From Nonomuraea rubra (lineage in GTDB: Bacteria; Actinomycetota; Actinomycetes; Streptosporangiales; Streptosporangiaceae): a stretch of DNA of 64,000 nt. How positions within the stretch are numbered: the first letter of the stretch is position 1; every line of letters starts with the position of its first letter. The position numbers and the translations under genes were made by a program. The stretch spans positions 1,905,001 through 1,969,000 of the forward strand of contig NZ_JACHMI010000001.1 of assembly GCF_014207985.1 (NCBI RefSeq), given 5' to 3'. The notes beneath the pieces were generated by a model. That model saw only the letters and a list, made by a program, of their open reading frames with translations, made no database searches and was not told the DNA's origin. Positions 24,426 through 33,906 of this stretch are shown in pieces.

Positions 24426-24630
24426 CGTTTCACGCACTCGCCGCCCGGCTCGGCATCCCGGCCGAGTCCGTCGCCGCCGAGCAGATCGCCCACGAGATGC
24501 CGTTCGTCGGCCGGTTCATGACCGCCGACTTCCCGCTTCGAGCGCCATCACCCGCGAGTTGCTGGCGTGGGAGCCCAACGGGCCCACGCTCCTGGAGGAC
24601 ATCGCCGCAGGCCATTATGACCAGCACTGA
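24426..24630 (+). pseudogene. NAD(P)-dependent SDR/epimerase, C-terminal remnant
   Basis: Immediately right of the IS, frame 1 reads FHALAARLGIPAESVAAEQI followed by AHEMPFVGRFMTADFP; then frame 3 continues SSAITRELLAWEPNGPTLLE and DIAAGHYDQH. Together these are the C-terminal end of atypical (NmrA/epimerase-like) SDR proteins (pattern ASSALTRELLGWEPTGPxLLxDLxAGHY). The NAD-binding half was lost on the other side of the IS, and one frameshift is present. Confidence 0.6.
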
Positions 24631-25070
24631 GTGGCACGGAGCTCCAGTACGCCCTGAACTTCTGGCTCCCGCCTGCCTGATGAGTATCCGTTCTCTGCGA
24701 TGGTTGAGGCACCGGTGGCCGCCCTCGCCTGAACAAACGGCTTCATGCGAACACGCCATGAGGCACCGGCGTCTGCCGGGCCGGGCACCCCTCTGCTGCA
24801 GGTCGAGTACATCGACGTGACCAACCCGGCCGCCATCAGGGTGACGGCGATCACGGGGTAGCCTGTCGTCGCGCTCGGCTTGCTGATCATCCGTACGGAT
24901 GATCTCATCGCGCTACTCCGGTAGTCACTGACAAGGTGGGATCTCAACCAGACGGGCCTTTGGCTTGTCGCCGGAGTCTTGCTGCTGCTGCTGCTGTTGT
25001 TGCCGATCGCGGTGGAGTACCGGAGATCGCAGGGTGACAGGGCGCCGCCGCCCGCCACCGGAGCCGTCCA
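24631..25070. other. 440-bp stretch without a recognisable gene
   Basis: It contains a short hydrophobic run encoded by a CTG-rich tract near 24975-25000 (GVLLLLLLLLPIAVEYRRSQ), possibly a decayed membrane helix. Stop codons interrupt all frames. I see no element ends. Confidence 0.3.
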
Positions 25071-25074
25071 TCCG

Positions 25075-25380
25075 CCCGAGGAGCAGGAGCATCACGCCCG
25101 TCAGCTCGTGGCCGAGCTGCGCGTCCGCCGGCCGCCGGTCCAGGGCTCTGGCGGTCGCCGCGCCCGTCGAGCGGCTGCGGGCCGCGAGCGTCGGCATCCG
25201 CAGGCTCTGGGCGAGCATGACGCGGCGGTACGGCGCGCCGACCGCAAGACCCTGCTGCACCCGCAGGTGGGCCGGCTGACGATGGACTGCGAGACCTCTT
25301 CAACTGCTGGTGCTCACCCCGGAGGACACCGATACCCGTGAACGGCTGGAGCTGCTGCGGGTCCTCGGCATCGAAGAGTT
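25075..25380 (+). pseudogene. MmyB-type XRE regulator, C-terminal remnant
   Basis: Pieces in three frames, QLVAELR, LRAASVGIRRLWAS, HDAAVRRADRKTLLHPQVGR followed by LTMDCET, and LLVLTPEDTDTRERLELLRV followed by LGIEEF, line up with the end of the MmyB ligand-binding domain, as in the intact gene at 14315-15160 (LWASHD, RKTLHH, LRLVSVIG). The HTH half is gone and at least two frameshifts exist. Confidence 0.6.
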
Positions 25381-25425
25381 CTCGACGAGGGCGAGCGCAC
25401 GGGAGATCCGAGGTGTGAAAGGGTC

Positions 25426-25453
25426 TTGGGGTCCGGTTTGCCGGGACTATAGA
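25426..25453 (+). promoter_or_regulatory. Candidate sigma70-type promoter of the ABC operon
   Basis: TTGGGG (25426-25431) and TATAGA (25448-25453) are separated by 16 bp and lie about 43 bp upstream of the first ATPase start codon. It is the only convincing -35/-10 pair in the gap before the operon. Confidence 0.45.
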
Positions 25454-25495
25454 GTTTGGCCACAGCTCAGAGCGGTGTCGGGGTTGAGGAGGGGG

Positions 25496-26428
25496 ATGTC
25501 CATCACGCCCTTGTCGCTGCCGCAGCCTCCTGCGAAGGCGCCGGAGTTCGGGCGGGACGCGCTGATCGTGTGCGAGAGCCTGGTGCGGATCTACCAGTCC
25601 GGGTCGGTCGAGGTGCAGGCACTGCAGGGGCTGGACCTGGTCGTGGACAGCGGGGAGATGGTGGCCGTCGTCGGAGCTTCCGGGTCGGGGAAGTCGACGT
25701 TGTTGTCCATCCTGGCCGGGGTCGATGCTCCCACGGCTGGGCGGGTGCGGGTCGATCGGTGGAATCTGCTGGACATGTCGCGGGCCGATCGTGTCCGGTA
25801 CCGGCGGCACACCGTGGGACTCGTACGCCAGCAGGCGGCCGCCAACCTTATCCCGTACCTGACCGCGCGGCAGATGGTCGACCTGCCGATGACGGCGGCC
25901 CGCACTCCCGGCCGGATACGTCGCAGGCGTGCCGCCGAGTTGCTGGACCTGCTCGGCGTCGCCGAGTGCGCCGAGCGGCGACCCGCGCAGCTGTCCGGCG
26001 GGCAGCAGATGCGGGTGGCCATCGCGGTGGCCCTGGCCAACGAGCCCAGGGTGCTGCTGGCCGATGAGCCGACCGGGGAACTGGACAGCGCCACGTCGGC
26101 CGCGGTGTTCGGGCTGTTGCGGGAGATCAACCGGCGGCTGGGGGTCACCGTCGTCATCGTGACCCACGACCCCGCGGTCAGCGGGCAGGTGGAGCGAACG
26201 GTGGCGATTCGCGACGGGCGCACGAGCAGCGAGGTGTTGCGGCGTACCGCCACCGGAGATGACGGTGACCCGCAGGTAATTGCCGAGGAATACGCGGTGA
26301 TGGACCGGGCGGGGCGGATTCAGGTTCCGCGCGACTACCGGGAGGCGCTGGCGTTGACGCGACGGGTTCGGCTGGTGCTGGAGGCCGATCACGTCGCGAT
26401 CCGTCCCGACGGCGGCGGGGCCGGATGA
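25496..26428 (+). CDS. ABC transporter ATP-binding protein (LolD/MacB type)
   Basis: 310 aa from ATG 25496 (RBS GAGGAGGGG). Walker A GASGSGKS is at 60-67, Q-loop Gln112, signature LSGGQ at 166-170 and Walker B LLADE at 187-191, then DEPTGELDS and switch His in VTHDP. A C-terminal extension of about 60 residues with RDYREALALTRRVRLVLEAD is atypical for LolD-like subunits. The unusual Q-loop context VGLVRQQAAANLIPYLT replaces the common FQxFNLLP. It overlaps the next ATPase gene by 4 bp (ATGA). With that ATPase and the two FtsX permeases it should form an efflux or lipid-extraction machine. Confidence 0.93.
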   Translation: MSITPLSLPQPPAKAPEFGRDALIVCESLVRIYQSGSVEVQALQGLDLVVDSGEMVAVVGASGSGKSTLLSILAGVDAPTAGRVRVDRWNLLDMSRADRVRYRRHTVGLVRQQAAANLIPYLTARQMVDLPMTAARTPGRIRRRRAAELLDLLGVAECAERRPAQLSGGQQMRVAIAVALANEPRVLLADEPTGELDSATSAAVFGLLREINRRLGVTVVIVTHDPAVSGQVERTVAIRDGRTSSEVLRRTATGDDGDPQVIAEEYAVMDRAGRIQVPRDYREALALTRRVRLVLEADHVAIRPDGGGAG

Positions 26429-27165
26429 ACGGCGGGCCGCTGGTCAGTGTGCGTGGCGTTCATCGTCGCTATGGCAGCGGGGCGACCGCCGTGCACGCGT
26501 TGCGGGACGTGACGTTCGAGCTCGCGGCCGGCACCATGACCGCCCTCGTCGGGCGGTCCGGCTCCGGCAAGACCACGCTGCTCAACATCATCGGCGGCCT
26601 GGACCGCCCGGACTCCGGTACGGTCCTCGTCGACGGAACGGACGTCACCGCCCTCGACGAGGACGGCCTGTCCCTGCTGAGGCGGGAGAGGGTCTCCTAC
26701 GTCTTCCAGACCTTCGGCCTGATCCCGGTGTTGTCGGCCGCGGAGAACGTGGGCGCCCCGCTGCGGCTGGCCCGCATGCCGTCGGCGGAGCGTGAGCGGC
26801 GGGTCGCGCTGCTGCTGGAGCTGGTCGGACTGGCCGCCCATGCTGAACAGCTTCCCGGTGAGCTGTCCGGCGGGCAGCAGCAGCGGGTGGCGATCGCCCG
26901 GGCGCTGGCCGCCTCGCCCCGGCTGCTGATCGCGGACGAGCCGACCGGGCAGTTGGACGCCGAGACCGGTCTGTCGGTGATGGCGCTGCTGCGCGGGGTG
27001 GTGGAGTCCGAGGGAGTGACGGCACTGGTCTCCACGCATGATCCGACGATGCTCGCGCTGGCGGATCGGGTGATCCGCATCAACGATGGGCATCTCGACG
27101 AGCACCCGGGCACGCGGCCTGATGGGCAGCTCGGCGGGCGCTCGAACGGTCGGGGCGATTCGTGA
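26425..27165 (+). CDS. ABC transporter ATP-binding protein (LolD/MacB type)
   Basis: 246 aa with canonical motifs: Walker A GRSGSGKT at 43-50, Q-loop VFQTFGLIP (Gln95), signature LSGGQQQR at 147-154, Walker B LLIADE and STHDP. It has family-typical length and matches FtsE/LolD/MacB ATPases. The ATGA overlap with the upstream ATPase and the 16-bp gap to the first permease show one operon. Two different ATPases with two permeases suggest a heteromeric complex or two parallel ABC pairs. Confidence 0.95.
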   Translation: MNGGPLVSVRGVHRRYGSGATAVHALRDVTFELAAGTMTALVGRSGSGKTTLLNIIGGLDRPDSGTVLVDGTDVTALDEDGLSLLRRERVSYVFQTFGLIPVLSAAENVGAPLRLARMPSAERERRVALLLELVGLAAHAEQLPGELSGGQQQRVAIARALAASPRLLIADEPTGQLDAETGLSVMALLRGVVESEGVTALVSTHDPTMLALADRVIRINDGHLDEHPGTRPDGQLGGRSNGRGDS

Positions 27166-27181
27166 TCAGTAAGAGCTGTCC

Positions 27182-30100
27182 GTGCTGAGGCTGGTCGCCC
27201 GGCGAGCCCGCGCGCAATGGCCGTTGCTGGGAGTCCTCCTGGCCGTCGCCGTAGTCGGCCCCACGCTGCTGGGCGCCTGCGCCCTCCTGCTCACCCGTAC
27301 CGCCGAGCAGGCGCTGGAGACCGCCGCCTCCCGCGCCACCTCCGATCAGATCGACGTCACCGCCTACACCGTCACCGTGCGCGGCGAGCACGCGAAATCC
27401 GTCGCCGACGACACCCGCGGCGTGCTGACCTCGGCCCTCGCTCCGTTCGCGACAACGACGGTCGCGCGTGCGTCGTCCGTGATGCGATCGCTCCCCGGCG
27501 CCGGTGTCCCGGCTGTGGCGTACCTGTCAGGGGTGGAGGACCTGCCGGTCCGCACCCAACTGGCCGCCGGACGCCTGCCGCGGGCGGGTGCCGTGCCGGC
27601 ACAGGCCGTGGTCCTGGAAAGCACCGCGCGGCAGTTCGGCCTCACTGTCGGCAGCCGGGTCCGCCTCGGCATGGAGTTGGCCGACGATCCCGACCAAGGG
27701 GTCGAGGTGAGCGTAGTCGGCGTCGTACGCCCGCTGCCGGGCACCGGCTGGGACCGTGACCCCCTCGCCGGCGCCGGATACGACCTGGCCTACCACGACG
27801 GCCGCTCCGCACAGCCGGTTCACGCGTACGGGCCGTTCATCGTCGATCTCGCCGACCTGCTCGGCGGCGATTCCACCCTCGACCGGCTGGAGATCACCGC
27901 CCACCCCGACCTGTCCGCCCCCGCCGGTCGTGACCTCAACACCGTCACCCAGGCCGTGCTCGGCGCCGACCGCCGGCTGGGGCAGACGCTCGGCGACCGG
28001 GTACGGATCCAGCGCGTCGCCTCCCAATTGCCCTCGACCCTGCTGGCCGCCCACGATCAGCAGCGGGTCACCACGGCCGCCGTGCTCGCCGTCGCCGCCA
28101 TCGGCCTCGTCCTGACCGCGACCGCCCTCGCCCTCGCCGGTCGGCTCAGCGCCGGTGTGCGCGGCGACGAGACCGCCCTGCTGTCCGCGCTGGGCATCGG
28201 CCGCAGCCAACTCGCCACCGCCGCGCTTGTCGAGGCCGGCGCGCTCGCCGTGCTCGCCACCGCGGTCGCGATCCCGGCTTCGTCCGCCCTGCACGCCGGG
28301 CTGACCCGGCTGCCGCCTTTGGCCGGGGCGGGGCTCGCCGTGCCTCCCGGCGTGAACGCCGTACAGGTGCTGTCCGTCGCCGGTGGCGCGCTGGCGCTGG
28401 CGGTGGTGCTCGTCGTGCCCTCGCTGCGGACCTCCTCCGAAGGTGTGCGCGGGCGGCGGGAACTGCTCGCCCGGTCCGGCACCGACCTGCTGCTCGTGGC
28501 GCTTGCCGCCGTCGGCTGGTGGCAGTTGCGCGATCAGCCGGCCGGTTCAGGCTCTCCAGTCGACGCCGTACGGGTGCTCGCTCCCGCGCTGCTGCTCATC
28601 GCCGGATCCGCGGTGGCGCTGCGTCTGGTGTGGCCCGCGTTGCGCGTTGTGGAACGGCTGGCTCGCCGGGCTCGCGGGTTGATGATTCCGCTGGCCGCCT
28701 TCGAAGCCGCCCGCAGGCCACAGGCGGTCGCGGCGGGGCTGCTGATCTCGCTGGGTTGCGCGGCGGCCACGTACGGGATCGGGTTCGACGCCACGTGGCA
28801 GCGCTCCCAGCAGGACCAGGCAGATCTGTCCGTCGGGACCGATCTCGTGCTCACCCTCACCGCCCCGCCCGCCGCCGGGCAGGGCCCGGTGGTCGGGGCG
28901 GCCACCGGGGGAGAAGCGAGCCCGGCCACCGATCGTGGCATCGCGGTCGGGCAGTGGCTCGGCGGCGCCGGTGACCCGCCGCGGCTGATCGCCGTGGACA
29001 CCACTCGTGCCGAGGCGCTGCTGCGCGGGCGGCTGAACGATGGTCGCACCTGGAACGCTGTCGGCGCCGCTCTCGCGCCGCCGACGCGCGTCGCCGGTGT
29101 TCCCGTCCTGGCTGGAGCCGCGCTCTCCCTGGTCGGGAACGCGACTGGTACGACGCCGCTCACCGTGATGCCCCGGCTGCTGTTTCAGGATGCGACAGGG
29201 CTGCGTACTCCTTGCACCTTTCAGCCCATCCCGCTCGACGGCAAAGCGCATCCGCTGCCGGACTGCGCGTCGGCCGAAGGGCTCCGGTTGGTCGCGGTGT
29301 CCCTTCCGTTCGCGATCGCGACGGGGAACGTGGGCACCGGCCACTCCGATGCCCTGGCGGAGTCCCCGGCGGGGGACAGTCGCGTGGCCGTGACGCTCAC
29401 CGTGCCGGGAACAGCCTCTGGGGCATCGCCCTGGACCGCCACCTCAGCCGGGCCGGCCCCCGGGCAACTCGGCGATCCGGCCGTCGCCCTGGCCGGCACC
29501 TCCTCGGGCACTGAGCTGAGGATGACCACGAACGTCGCGCTGAAGGGCCCGCCGGACGCCGCCAGGAACCTGGTCGCCACCGCTTTCCCGGCCCCGGGAC
29601 CGGTGCCCGTCGCCGTCTCCGCCCGCTTCGCCGATGAGGTGGGCTCCCGGCGCGGCTCCCGGCTCGACCTCACCGTCGGCCTCACCCCCGTACAGGTCCG
29701 CGTGGCCGAGGTGCTGCCGGCCGTGCCGTCCGCCTCGGGCGCTGCGGCCGTCCTGGCCGACTTCGACGCCCTCTCCCGCGCCCTCGCCGTCAGTGGCGAC
29801 TTCGACGTGCCCGTGGACGCGTGGTGGGTCGGCCATCCCACCAAAGGCGATGCGGCCGATCTCCGCCTCGGCAGCGTCACCACGCGCGCGTCCGAGACCA
29901 CCCGGCTCACCGGCGGTCCGCTGCGGGCCGGGCTGCCGACCGTGCTCCGGCTGCTCGTACCGGCCGCGGTGCTGTTGTTGATCGCCGGGATCGTGCTGCA
30001 CGTGACGTTCGATCTGCGGGCCCGCGCGGTCGAGGTGGCGCGACTGCGGGGTCTGGGGATGACCCGGCGCGAGATCCGTACCGTGCTGCTCGGCCAGCAC

Positions 30101-30352
30101 GTCGGCATCCTGCTGCCGTTGCTCGCGGCGGGCGCGGTCGTCGGCGCGCTGGCCACCCGCGTCGTCGCGCCTCTGCTCGTCCGCTCCGATACCGGCGCGG
30201 CTCCCGTTCCCGAGGTTCTGCCCGTCTGGCCGTGGGCCGCCGAGGTCGCCCTGCTCGCCGGGCTGCTGGCCGGGTGCGTGCTGGCGGTGAGCGCGGTGGT
30301 CGCCGTCCAGGCCCGGCGTGCCGATGCCGCGTATCTGCGGGTGGCGTCATGA
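27182..30352 (+). CDS. FtsX-like permease, large (two FtsX domains)
   Basis: 1056 aa from a GTG. An N-terminal helix (WPLLGVLLAVAVVGPTLLGA) is followed by a MacB-PCD-like extracellular domain to about residue 295, three helices of the first FtsX domain (VTTAAVLAVAAIGLVLTATA and following), further helices, a second extracellular domain (about 540-900) and a C-terminal FtsX domain (LLVPAAVLLLIAGIVLHVTF, VGILLPLLAAGAVVGALATR, AEVALLAGLLAGCVLAVSAV). The cytoplasmic motif ARLRGLGMTRREIRTVLLGQ is the ATPase-coupling helix of FtsX/MacB permeases. It overlaps the second permease gene by 4 bp. The substrate is unknown; related actinobacterial systems are linked to antimicrobial-peptide resistance or envelope lipids. 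Confidence 0.92.
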   Translation: MLRLVARRARAQWPLLGVLLAVAVVGPTLLGACALLLTRTAEQALETAASRATSDQIDVTAYTVTVRGEHAKSVADDTRGVLTSALAPFATTTVARASSVMRSLPGAGVPAVAYLSGVEDLPVRTQLAAGRLPRAGAVPAQAVVLESTARQFGLTVGSRVRLGMELADDPDQGVEVSVVGVVRPLPGTGWDRDPLAGAGYDLAYHDGRSAQPVHAYGPFIVDLADLLGGDSTLDRLEITAHPDLSAPAGRDLNTVTQAVLGADRRLGQTLGDRVRIQRVASQLPSTLLAAHDQQRVTTAAVLAVAAIGLVLTATALALAGRLSAGVRGDETALLSALGIGRSQLATAALVEAGALAVLATAVAIPASSALHAGLTRLPPLAGAGLAVPPGVNAVQVLSVAGGALALAVVLVVPSLRTSSEGVRGRRELLARSGTDLLLVALAAVGWWQLRDQPAGSGSPVDAVRVLAPALLLIAGSAVALRLVWPALRVVERLARRARGLMIPLAAFEAARRPQAVAAGLLISLGCAAATYGIGFDATWQRSQQDQADLSVGTDLVLTLTAPPAAGQGPVVGAATGGEASPATDRGIAVGQWLGGAGDPPRLIAVDTTRAEALLRGRLNDGRTWNAVGAALAPPTRVAGVPVLAGAALSLVGNATGTTPLTVMPRLLFQDATGLRTPCTFQPIPLDGKAHPLPDCASAEGLRLVAVSLPFAIATGNVGTGHSDALAESPAGDSRVAVTLTVPGTASGASPWTATSAGPAPGQLGDPAVALAGTSSGTELRMTTNVALKGPPDAARNLVATAFPAPGPVPVAVSARFADEVGSRRGSRLDLTVGLTPVQVRVAEVLPAVPSASGAAAVLADFDALSRALAVSGDFDVPVDAWWVGHPTKGDAADLRLGSVTTRASETTRLTGGPLRAGLPTVLRLLVPAAVLLLIAGIVLHVTFDLRARAVEVARLRGLGMTRREIRTVLLGQHVGILLPLLAAGAVVGALATRVVAPLLVRSDTGAAPVPEVLPVWPWAAEVALLAGLLAGCVLAVSAVVAVQARRADAAYLRVAS

Positions 30353-32460
30353 GGATCCCGGCACCGCACTGGCCCAGCGTCGTCGGCCGCGCCCGCGCGG
30401 ACGCCGGGCCGTTGCTCCTGGCCGCCGTCGTGGTGGTGGTCGTCACGCTGCTCGCCGGCGCGGTGCCGCCGATGTTGTCCGCGACCGCCGACGCCGCCGT
30501 ACGGGACGCGGTACGCAGGACCGGCGCCGACCTCCAGGTCCACGCCCGCATGGAGGCCGACGACGGGCCGGCCGGCAGCCGCATCCGCCATCCCCGCCTC
30601 GCCGAGGACGTCGACGACTTCCGAGCCAGGGCGACGGACGAACTCGGCCCCGGCCTGCGCGCCGCCCTGCGCCCACCCGTCACCACCGTCACCAGCCCCA
30701 CCCTCAAGATCACCGACGGCAGCGTGCTGCGTACGTTCCAGCTCGCCTATCTGTCCCGCGACGGCGGGCCAGACGTGACCTGGATCGCGGGCGACCCGCC
30801 CCGGCCCACCGCCTCTGAGACGGCGGAGGTTCCCTACGGCGCGCCGCCGTGGCCGGTGCAGGTGGGCCTGTCGGAGGCGGACGCCGCCGCTCTCCAGGTC
30901 CGTCCCGGCGCCCGCATCCCGCTGGCCGACGATCAGGGAAATGTTAAGAAGGTCCAGGTCAGCGGCATCTTCCGGCCTCGGGACAGCGCCGATCCCGCCT
31001 GGCGGCTCCTCCCCTCGCTGCTGGCTCCCGTCACCGGCGCGGGCGGCATGGGAACCACCCGGTTCGCCGGGCTGCTGTCACGCGACTCGCTGCCCGATGC
31101 CCGGCTCGCCTTCGGCCAGGACGAGTTGCGGCGGACCGTCTGGTTCACGCCCGAACCGTCCAGGCTCATCTGGGACGCGGTCCCGTCGATCGTCGCGAAG
31201 GTGGTCGCGCTCAAGGCGGCCTCCGGCTCCTCCGGCGCCCGGGACGGCTCGCTGAAGTGGGAGACCCGGCTCGACGGGGTGTTGCGGGACGTGAGCGCCC
31301 AGGTCGATGCCGCGTCCGCGCAAGCGTCCGTCCTGCTCGTCACCCTGCTCGCCGTCGCGGTCCTGGTCCTGCTGCTCGCCGCCGACCTGCTGGTACACCG
31401 CCGCGCCCCAGCCTTGGCCGCCGCCCGGCAGAGAGGGATGTCGCTGCCGGTGATCGGTGGCGAGTTGCTGCTCGAATCCGCCGTGATGACGCTGCTGGCC
31501 GCGGCGGCCGGGCTCGGCCTGGCGCGGGCCTTCGCGCCGGGGGTCTCCTGGAAGTGGATGGTTCCCGTGGTGGTCACCGCCGTTGCCGCCGGACCGGCGT
31601 TCGGCACGCTCGCCGCCGCCCGCGCCACCAGGGATCGCCGCGTCCCGGCCAACCGGAGTGCGCGGCGGTGGGTGCGTAACACCGTACGGCTGCGGCGGGC
31701 CGCTCTTGAGACCGGGGTGCTGGTGGCCGCGTCCGGCGCCATCGTCGCTCTGTACCAGAGGGGAATCGGTGGCGGGATGCTGCCCGCGAGCGCGCCCGCC
31801 CTTGGCGCGCTCGCGGGTGCGCTCGTGCTGGCGCGAGCGCTACCTCTCGGGACGCGCTTCGTGCTCAAACGGCTCCTGCGATCGCGCCGGCCGCTGGCGG
31901 TGTTCGGGGCCGCGAGGGCGTCGGCCACCTCGGCCCGGGTGCTACCGCTGATGGTGCTCGTGACCTCCGTGGCCTTGGCCTCGTACGCGCTCACCCTTAC
32001 TGCCGCTGTCGGCCACGGGACTGCGGATGGGCCGCTGTCCTTAGGGCTGCTACGGCTGGCGTGGGTCTCGGCTGTGATCCTGCCGATTCTGGGCTTGCTG
32101 GGACTTGCTCTCGGCGCGGCCGTTGGCGCGCCCGAGCGGTGGCAGACCCTGACCCGGCTGCGCACCCTCGGGCTGCGGCCCCGGGAGGCTCGCTGGGTCG
32201 CCGCGGGAGAACTGCTGCCGCCGGCGTTGGTCGCCGCTGTGGGCGGTCCGCTGCTCGGGGTGCTACTCACCCGCCTGACGTTCGGCTCGCTCGCCCTGCG
32301 CCTGCTCACCGGCGCCGACCCGGCCTTGGCGCTGCCGTGGTGGGGGCTCGGCCTGGTGGCGGTCGTGTTCCTGGTGGCGGTCGCCGTCGTGGTGCCCGTC
32401 GAGTCGGCGCTACGCCGCCGCCGACGACTGAGCGAGGTCATCCGCGCGGGCGACATCTGA
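30349..32460 (+). CDS. FtsX-like permease
   Basis: 703 aa from ATG 30349, chosen for its ATGA overlap with the upstream stop. The N-terminal helix (LLLAAVVVVVVTLLAGAVPP) and a large extracellular domain to about residue 335 are followed by helices at VLLVTLLAVAVLVLLLAADL, a coupling segment APALAAARQRGMSLPVIGGE, and a C-terminal FtsX-like set ending WGLGLVAVVFLVAVAVVVPV and ESALRRRRRLSEVIRAGDI. It is the last gene of the four-gene operon. The weak palindrome CCTCCA/TGGAGG at 32494-32512 could contribute to termination. Confidence 0.92.
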   Translation: MRIPAPHWPSVVGRARADAGPLLLAAVVVVVVTLLAGAVPPMLSATADAAVRDAVRRTGADLQVHARMEADDGPAGSRIRHPRLAEDVDDFRARATDELGPGLRAALRPPVTTVTSPTLKITDGSVLRTFQLAYLSRDGGPDVTWIAGDPPRPTASETAEVPYGAPPWPVQVGLSEADAAALQVRPGARIPLADDQGNVKKVQVSGIFRPRDSADPAWRLLPSLLAPVTGAGGMGTTRFAGLLSRDSLPDARLAFGQDELRRTVWFTPEPSRLIWDAVPSIVAKVVALKAASGSSGARDGSLKWETRLDGVLRDVSAQVDAASAQASVLLVTLLAVAVLVLLLAADLLVHRRAPALAAARQRGMSLPVIGGELLLESAVMTLLAAAAGLGLARAFAPGVSWKWMVPVVVTAVAAGPAFGTLAAARATRDRRVPANRSARRWVRNTVRLRRAALETGVLVAASGAIVALYQRGIGGGMLPASAPALGALAGALVLARALPLGTRFVLKRLLRSRRPLAVFGAARASATSARVLPLMVLVTSVALASYALTLTAAVGHGTADGPLSLGLLRLAWVSAVILPILGLLGLALGAAVGAPERWQTLTRLRTLGLRPREARWVAAGELLPPALVAAVGGPLLGVLLTRLTFGSLALRLLTGADPALALPWWGLGLVAVVFLVAVAVVVPVESALRRRRRLSEVIRAGDI

Positions 32461-32551
32461 GCCGGTGAACTTCGGGCCAGTGAGGATGGCGCTCCTCCAA
32501 GCAGGCTGGAGGATGGCCTGTCTGGGGGCACCCGCAGGATCGTGGAGGCTT
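32461..32551. other. Short 3' region after the ABC operon
   Basis: It contains CCTCCA (32494-32499) and TGGAGG (32507-32512), a 6-bp hairpin without a T-run, a weak candidate terminator. No gene is seen before the repeat that begins at 32552. Confidence 0.3.
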
Positions 32552-32709
32552 GGAGCACGCGCCGACCACTGCGGCCGTTGTCGCGTGTAGCACCAGCGTG
32601 GTCTGAGGCACAGACTCGTTTCTGCGAGCAGCGATGTACTGATCAAGTAGGGTTTCGCCGTGCTCGGTGCGTGCTCGCACGCCCCGTCACACGCTGTCAG
32701 GTTCCGACA
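32552..32709. repeat. Integrase-module repeat, copy A, with internal inverted repeat
   Basis: The sequence aligns over ~150 bp with 51546-51716 (same order of blocks: GGAGCACGCGCCGA, a GGCCGTYG block, GCTGGCGTGGTC-like, ATCRAKTAGGG, GTGCTCGGTGCGTGCTCGC, ACACGCTnnGTCAGG). Its ends, GGAGCACGCGCCGACCAC (32552) and GTGCTCGGTGCGTGCTCG (32660), are near-complementary and could pair. It is cut at 32709 by an IS, after which the module resumes at 33886 with the integrase 3' end. Confidence 0.75.
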
Positions 32710-33885
32710 CCTGTGCGGTGCCAAAACGCGGACACTACTGCTGAGCTCGGCGTTTGCCGGGTGATCAGGCTGCTCTGCGGTACTCGTTGATCAGTCCTGT
32801 GACGGTCCCTCGACGGTGAATCCGGGAAGTCATGTCGATCACCTCGCTGGGATCGTGCAATGGCGGGCGGAGTGAACGGCCCAGATGCGGGCGATGATGG
32901 TTGAAATGGCGTTCGTACTCGGTCAGGACCTTACGCAGGTGCCGCTCGCCATGGATGAGCAGGTGATCGAGGCACTCACGGCGTAGCGTTCCCACGAACC
33001 GTTCGGCGAACGCGTTCGCCCGTGGAGACCGGACGGGCGTCTTGATGACCCGCACGCCAGCGGCGGTGAACATTTCATCGAACGAGCGGGAGAACTTGCC
33101 GTCACGGTCCCGGATGAGAAACCTGAAGGCGGCGGCGCGCTCGCCCAGATCGATCAGCAGGTTCCGGGCTTGCTGGGTGGTCCACGCGCCGGTCGGGTTG
33201 GAGGTGAGGCCCAGCAGGTGCACGCGGCGTGTCTCGATCTCCATGACGAACAGGACGTACAGGCGTCTGAGGAATACGGTGTCGACGTGCATGAAGTCGC
33301 ACGCCAGGATGCCGGAGGCTTGCGAGGTGAGGAACTGTCGCCAGGTCGGAGAGGTCTGGCGTGGCGCTGGGCCGAGGCCGGCCGCGGTGAGGATGCGGCG
33401 GATGGTGCCCTCCCCGATCTGATGGCCGAGGCCGAGCAGTTCCCCCTGGATCCGCCGGTGCCCCCATCGTGGGTTCTCTCTGGCCAGCCGGATCACCAAA
33501 TTACGCAGCTCATCCGCAATCGGTGGACGTCCGGCCGCGTTCGGGTAGGTCCAGCGTTGGCTGACCAGTCGGCGGTGCCAGGACAACAAGGTGCCCGGCG
33601 TCACGATCCGATGGCGCCGAAGCCGCGTGGGCAGCAGTCGAGCCAGGGCGGCCAGCAGCGCCCGGTCGGCCCAGTCCGGTCGCGGCCGGGCGACCTGACG
33701 ACGCAAGACGGCGGCCTCATGACGCAGCACCAAGATCTCCACGTCCTTGGAGGTGTCGCCCCGCGCGAGTAGCGTCAACCAGCCGAACAACCGGACCATC
33801 AGCAAATACAGCAGGCGTAGAAAAACGAGTGACGAGGATAGAAGGCCAGGCCAGATGCCATGGACGAGTTTTGGCACCGCACAGG
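32710..33885. mobile_element. Insertion sequence with 18-bp perfect terminal inverted repeats
   Basis: CCTGTGCGGTGCCAAAAC (32710-32727) and its exact reverse complement (33868-33885) bound a single minus-strand rve transposase gene. The termini resemble those of the IS at 23255-24425 (shared GTGCC followed by A-rich sequence), so both belong to one IS group. No target duplication is evident. Compared with the second integrase module, DNA matching the tRNA-Arg fragment is missing at this site, so a deletion accompanied or followed the insertion. Confidence 0.9.
32765..33877 (-). CDS. Integrase-core (rve) transposase
   Basis: Up to 370 aa if it starts at the GTG inside the right terminal repeat ([20 protein letters not shown]); an internal start (for example [11 protein letters not shown]) is possible. 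DDE residues lie in [21 protein letters not shown] and [20 protein letters not shown]. The HTH-like [20 protein letters not shown] and the tail [13 protein letters not shown] fit the same IS group as the 23297-24400 transposase. The frame is intact. Confidence 0.9.
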   Translation of the reverse strand: MPKLVHGIWPGLLSSSLVFLRLLYLLMVRLFGWLTLLARGDTSKDVEILVLRHEAAVLRRQVARPRPDWADRALLAALARLLPTRLRRHRIVTPGTLLSWHRRLVSQRWTYPNAAGRPPIADELRNLVIRLARENPRWGHRRIQGELLGLGHQIGEGTIRRILTAAGLGPAPRQTSPTWRQFLTSQASGILACDFMHVDTVFLRRLYVLFVMEIETRRVHLLGLTSNPTGAWTTQQARNLLIDLGERAAAFRFLIRDRDGKFSRSFDEMFTAAGVRVIKTPVRSPRANAFAERFVGTLRRECLDHLLIHGERHLRKVLTEYERHFNHHRPHLGRSLRPPLHDPSEVIDMTSRIHRRGTVTGLINEYRRAA

Positions 33886-33906
33886 CAAATGTGAGGCAAA
33901 CCTGAG

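Noticed and set aside
24975..25005. CTG-rich trinucleotide run
   Set aside because: Short and codes for a Leu run in a decayed hydrophobic segment; no sign of a repeat-expansion element.
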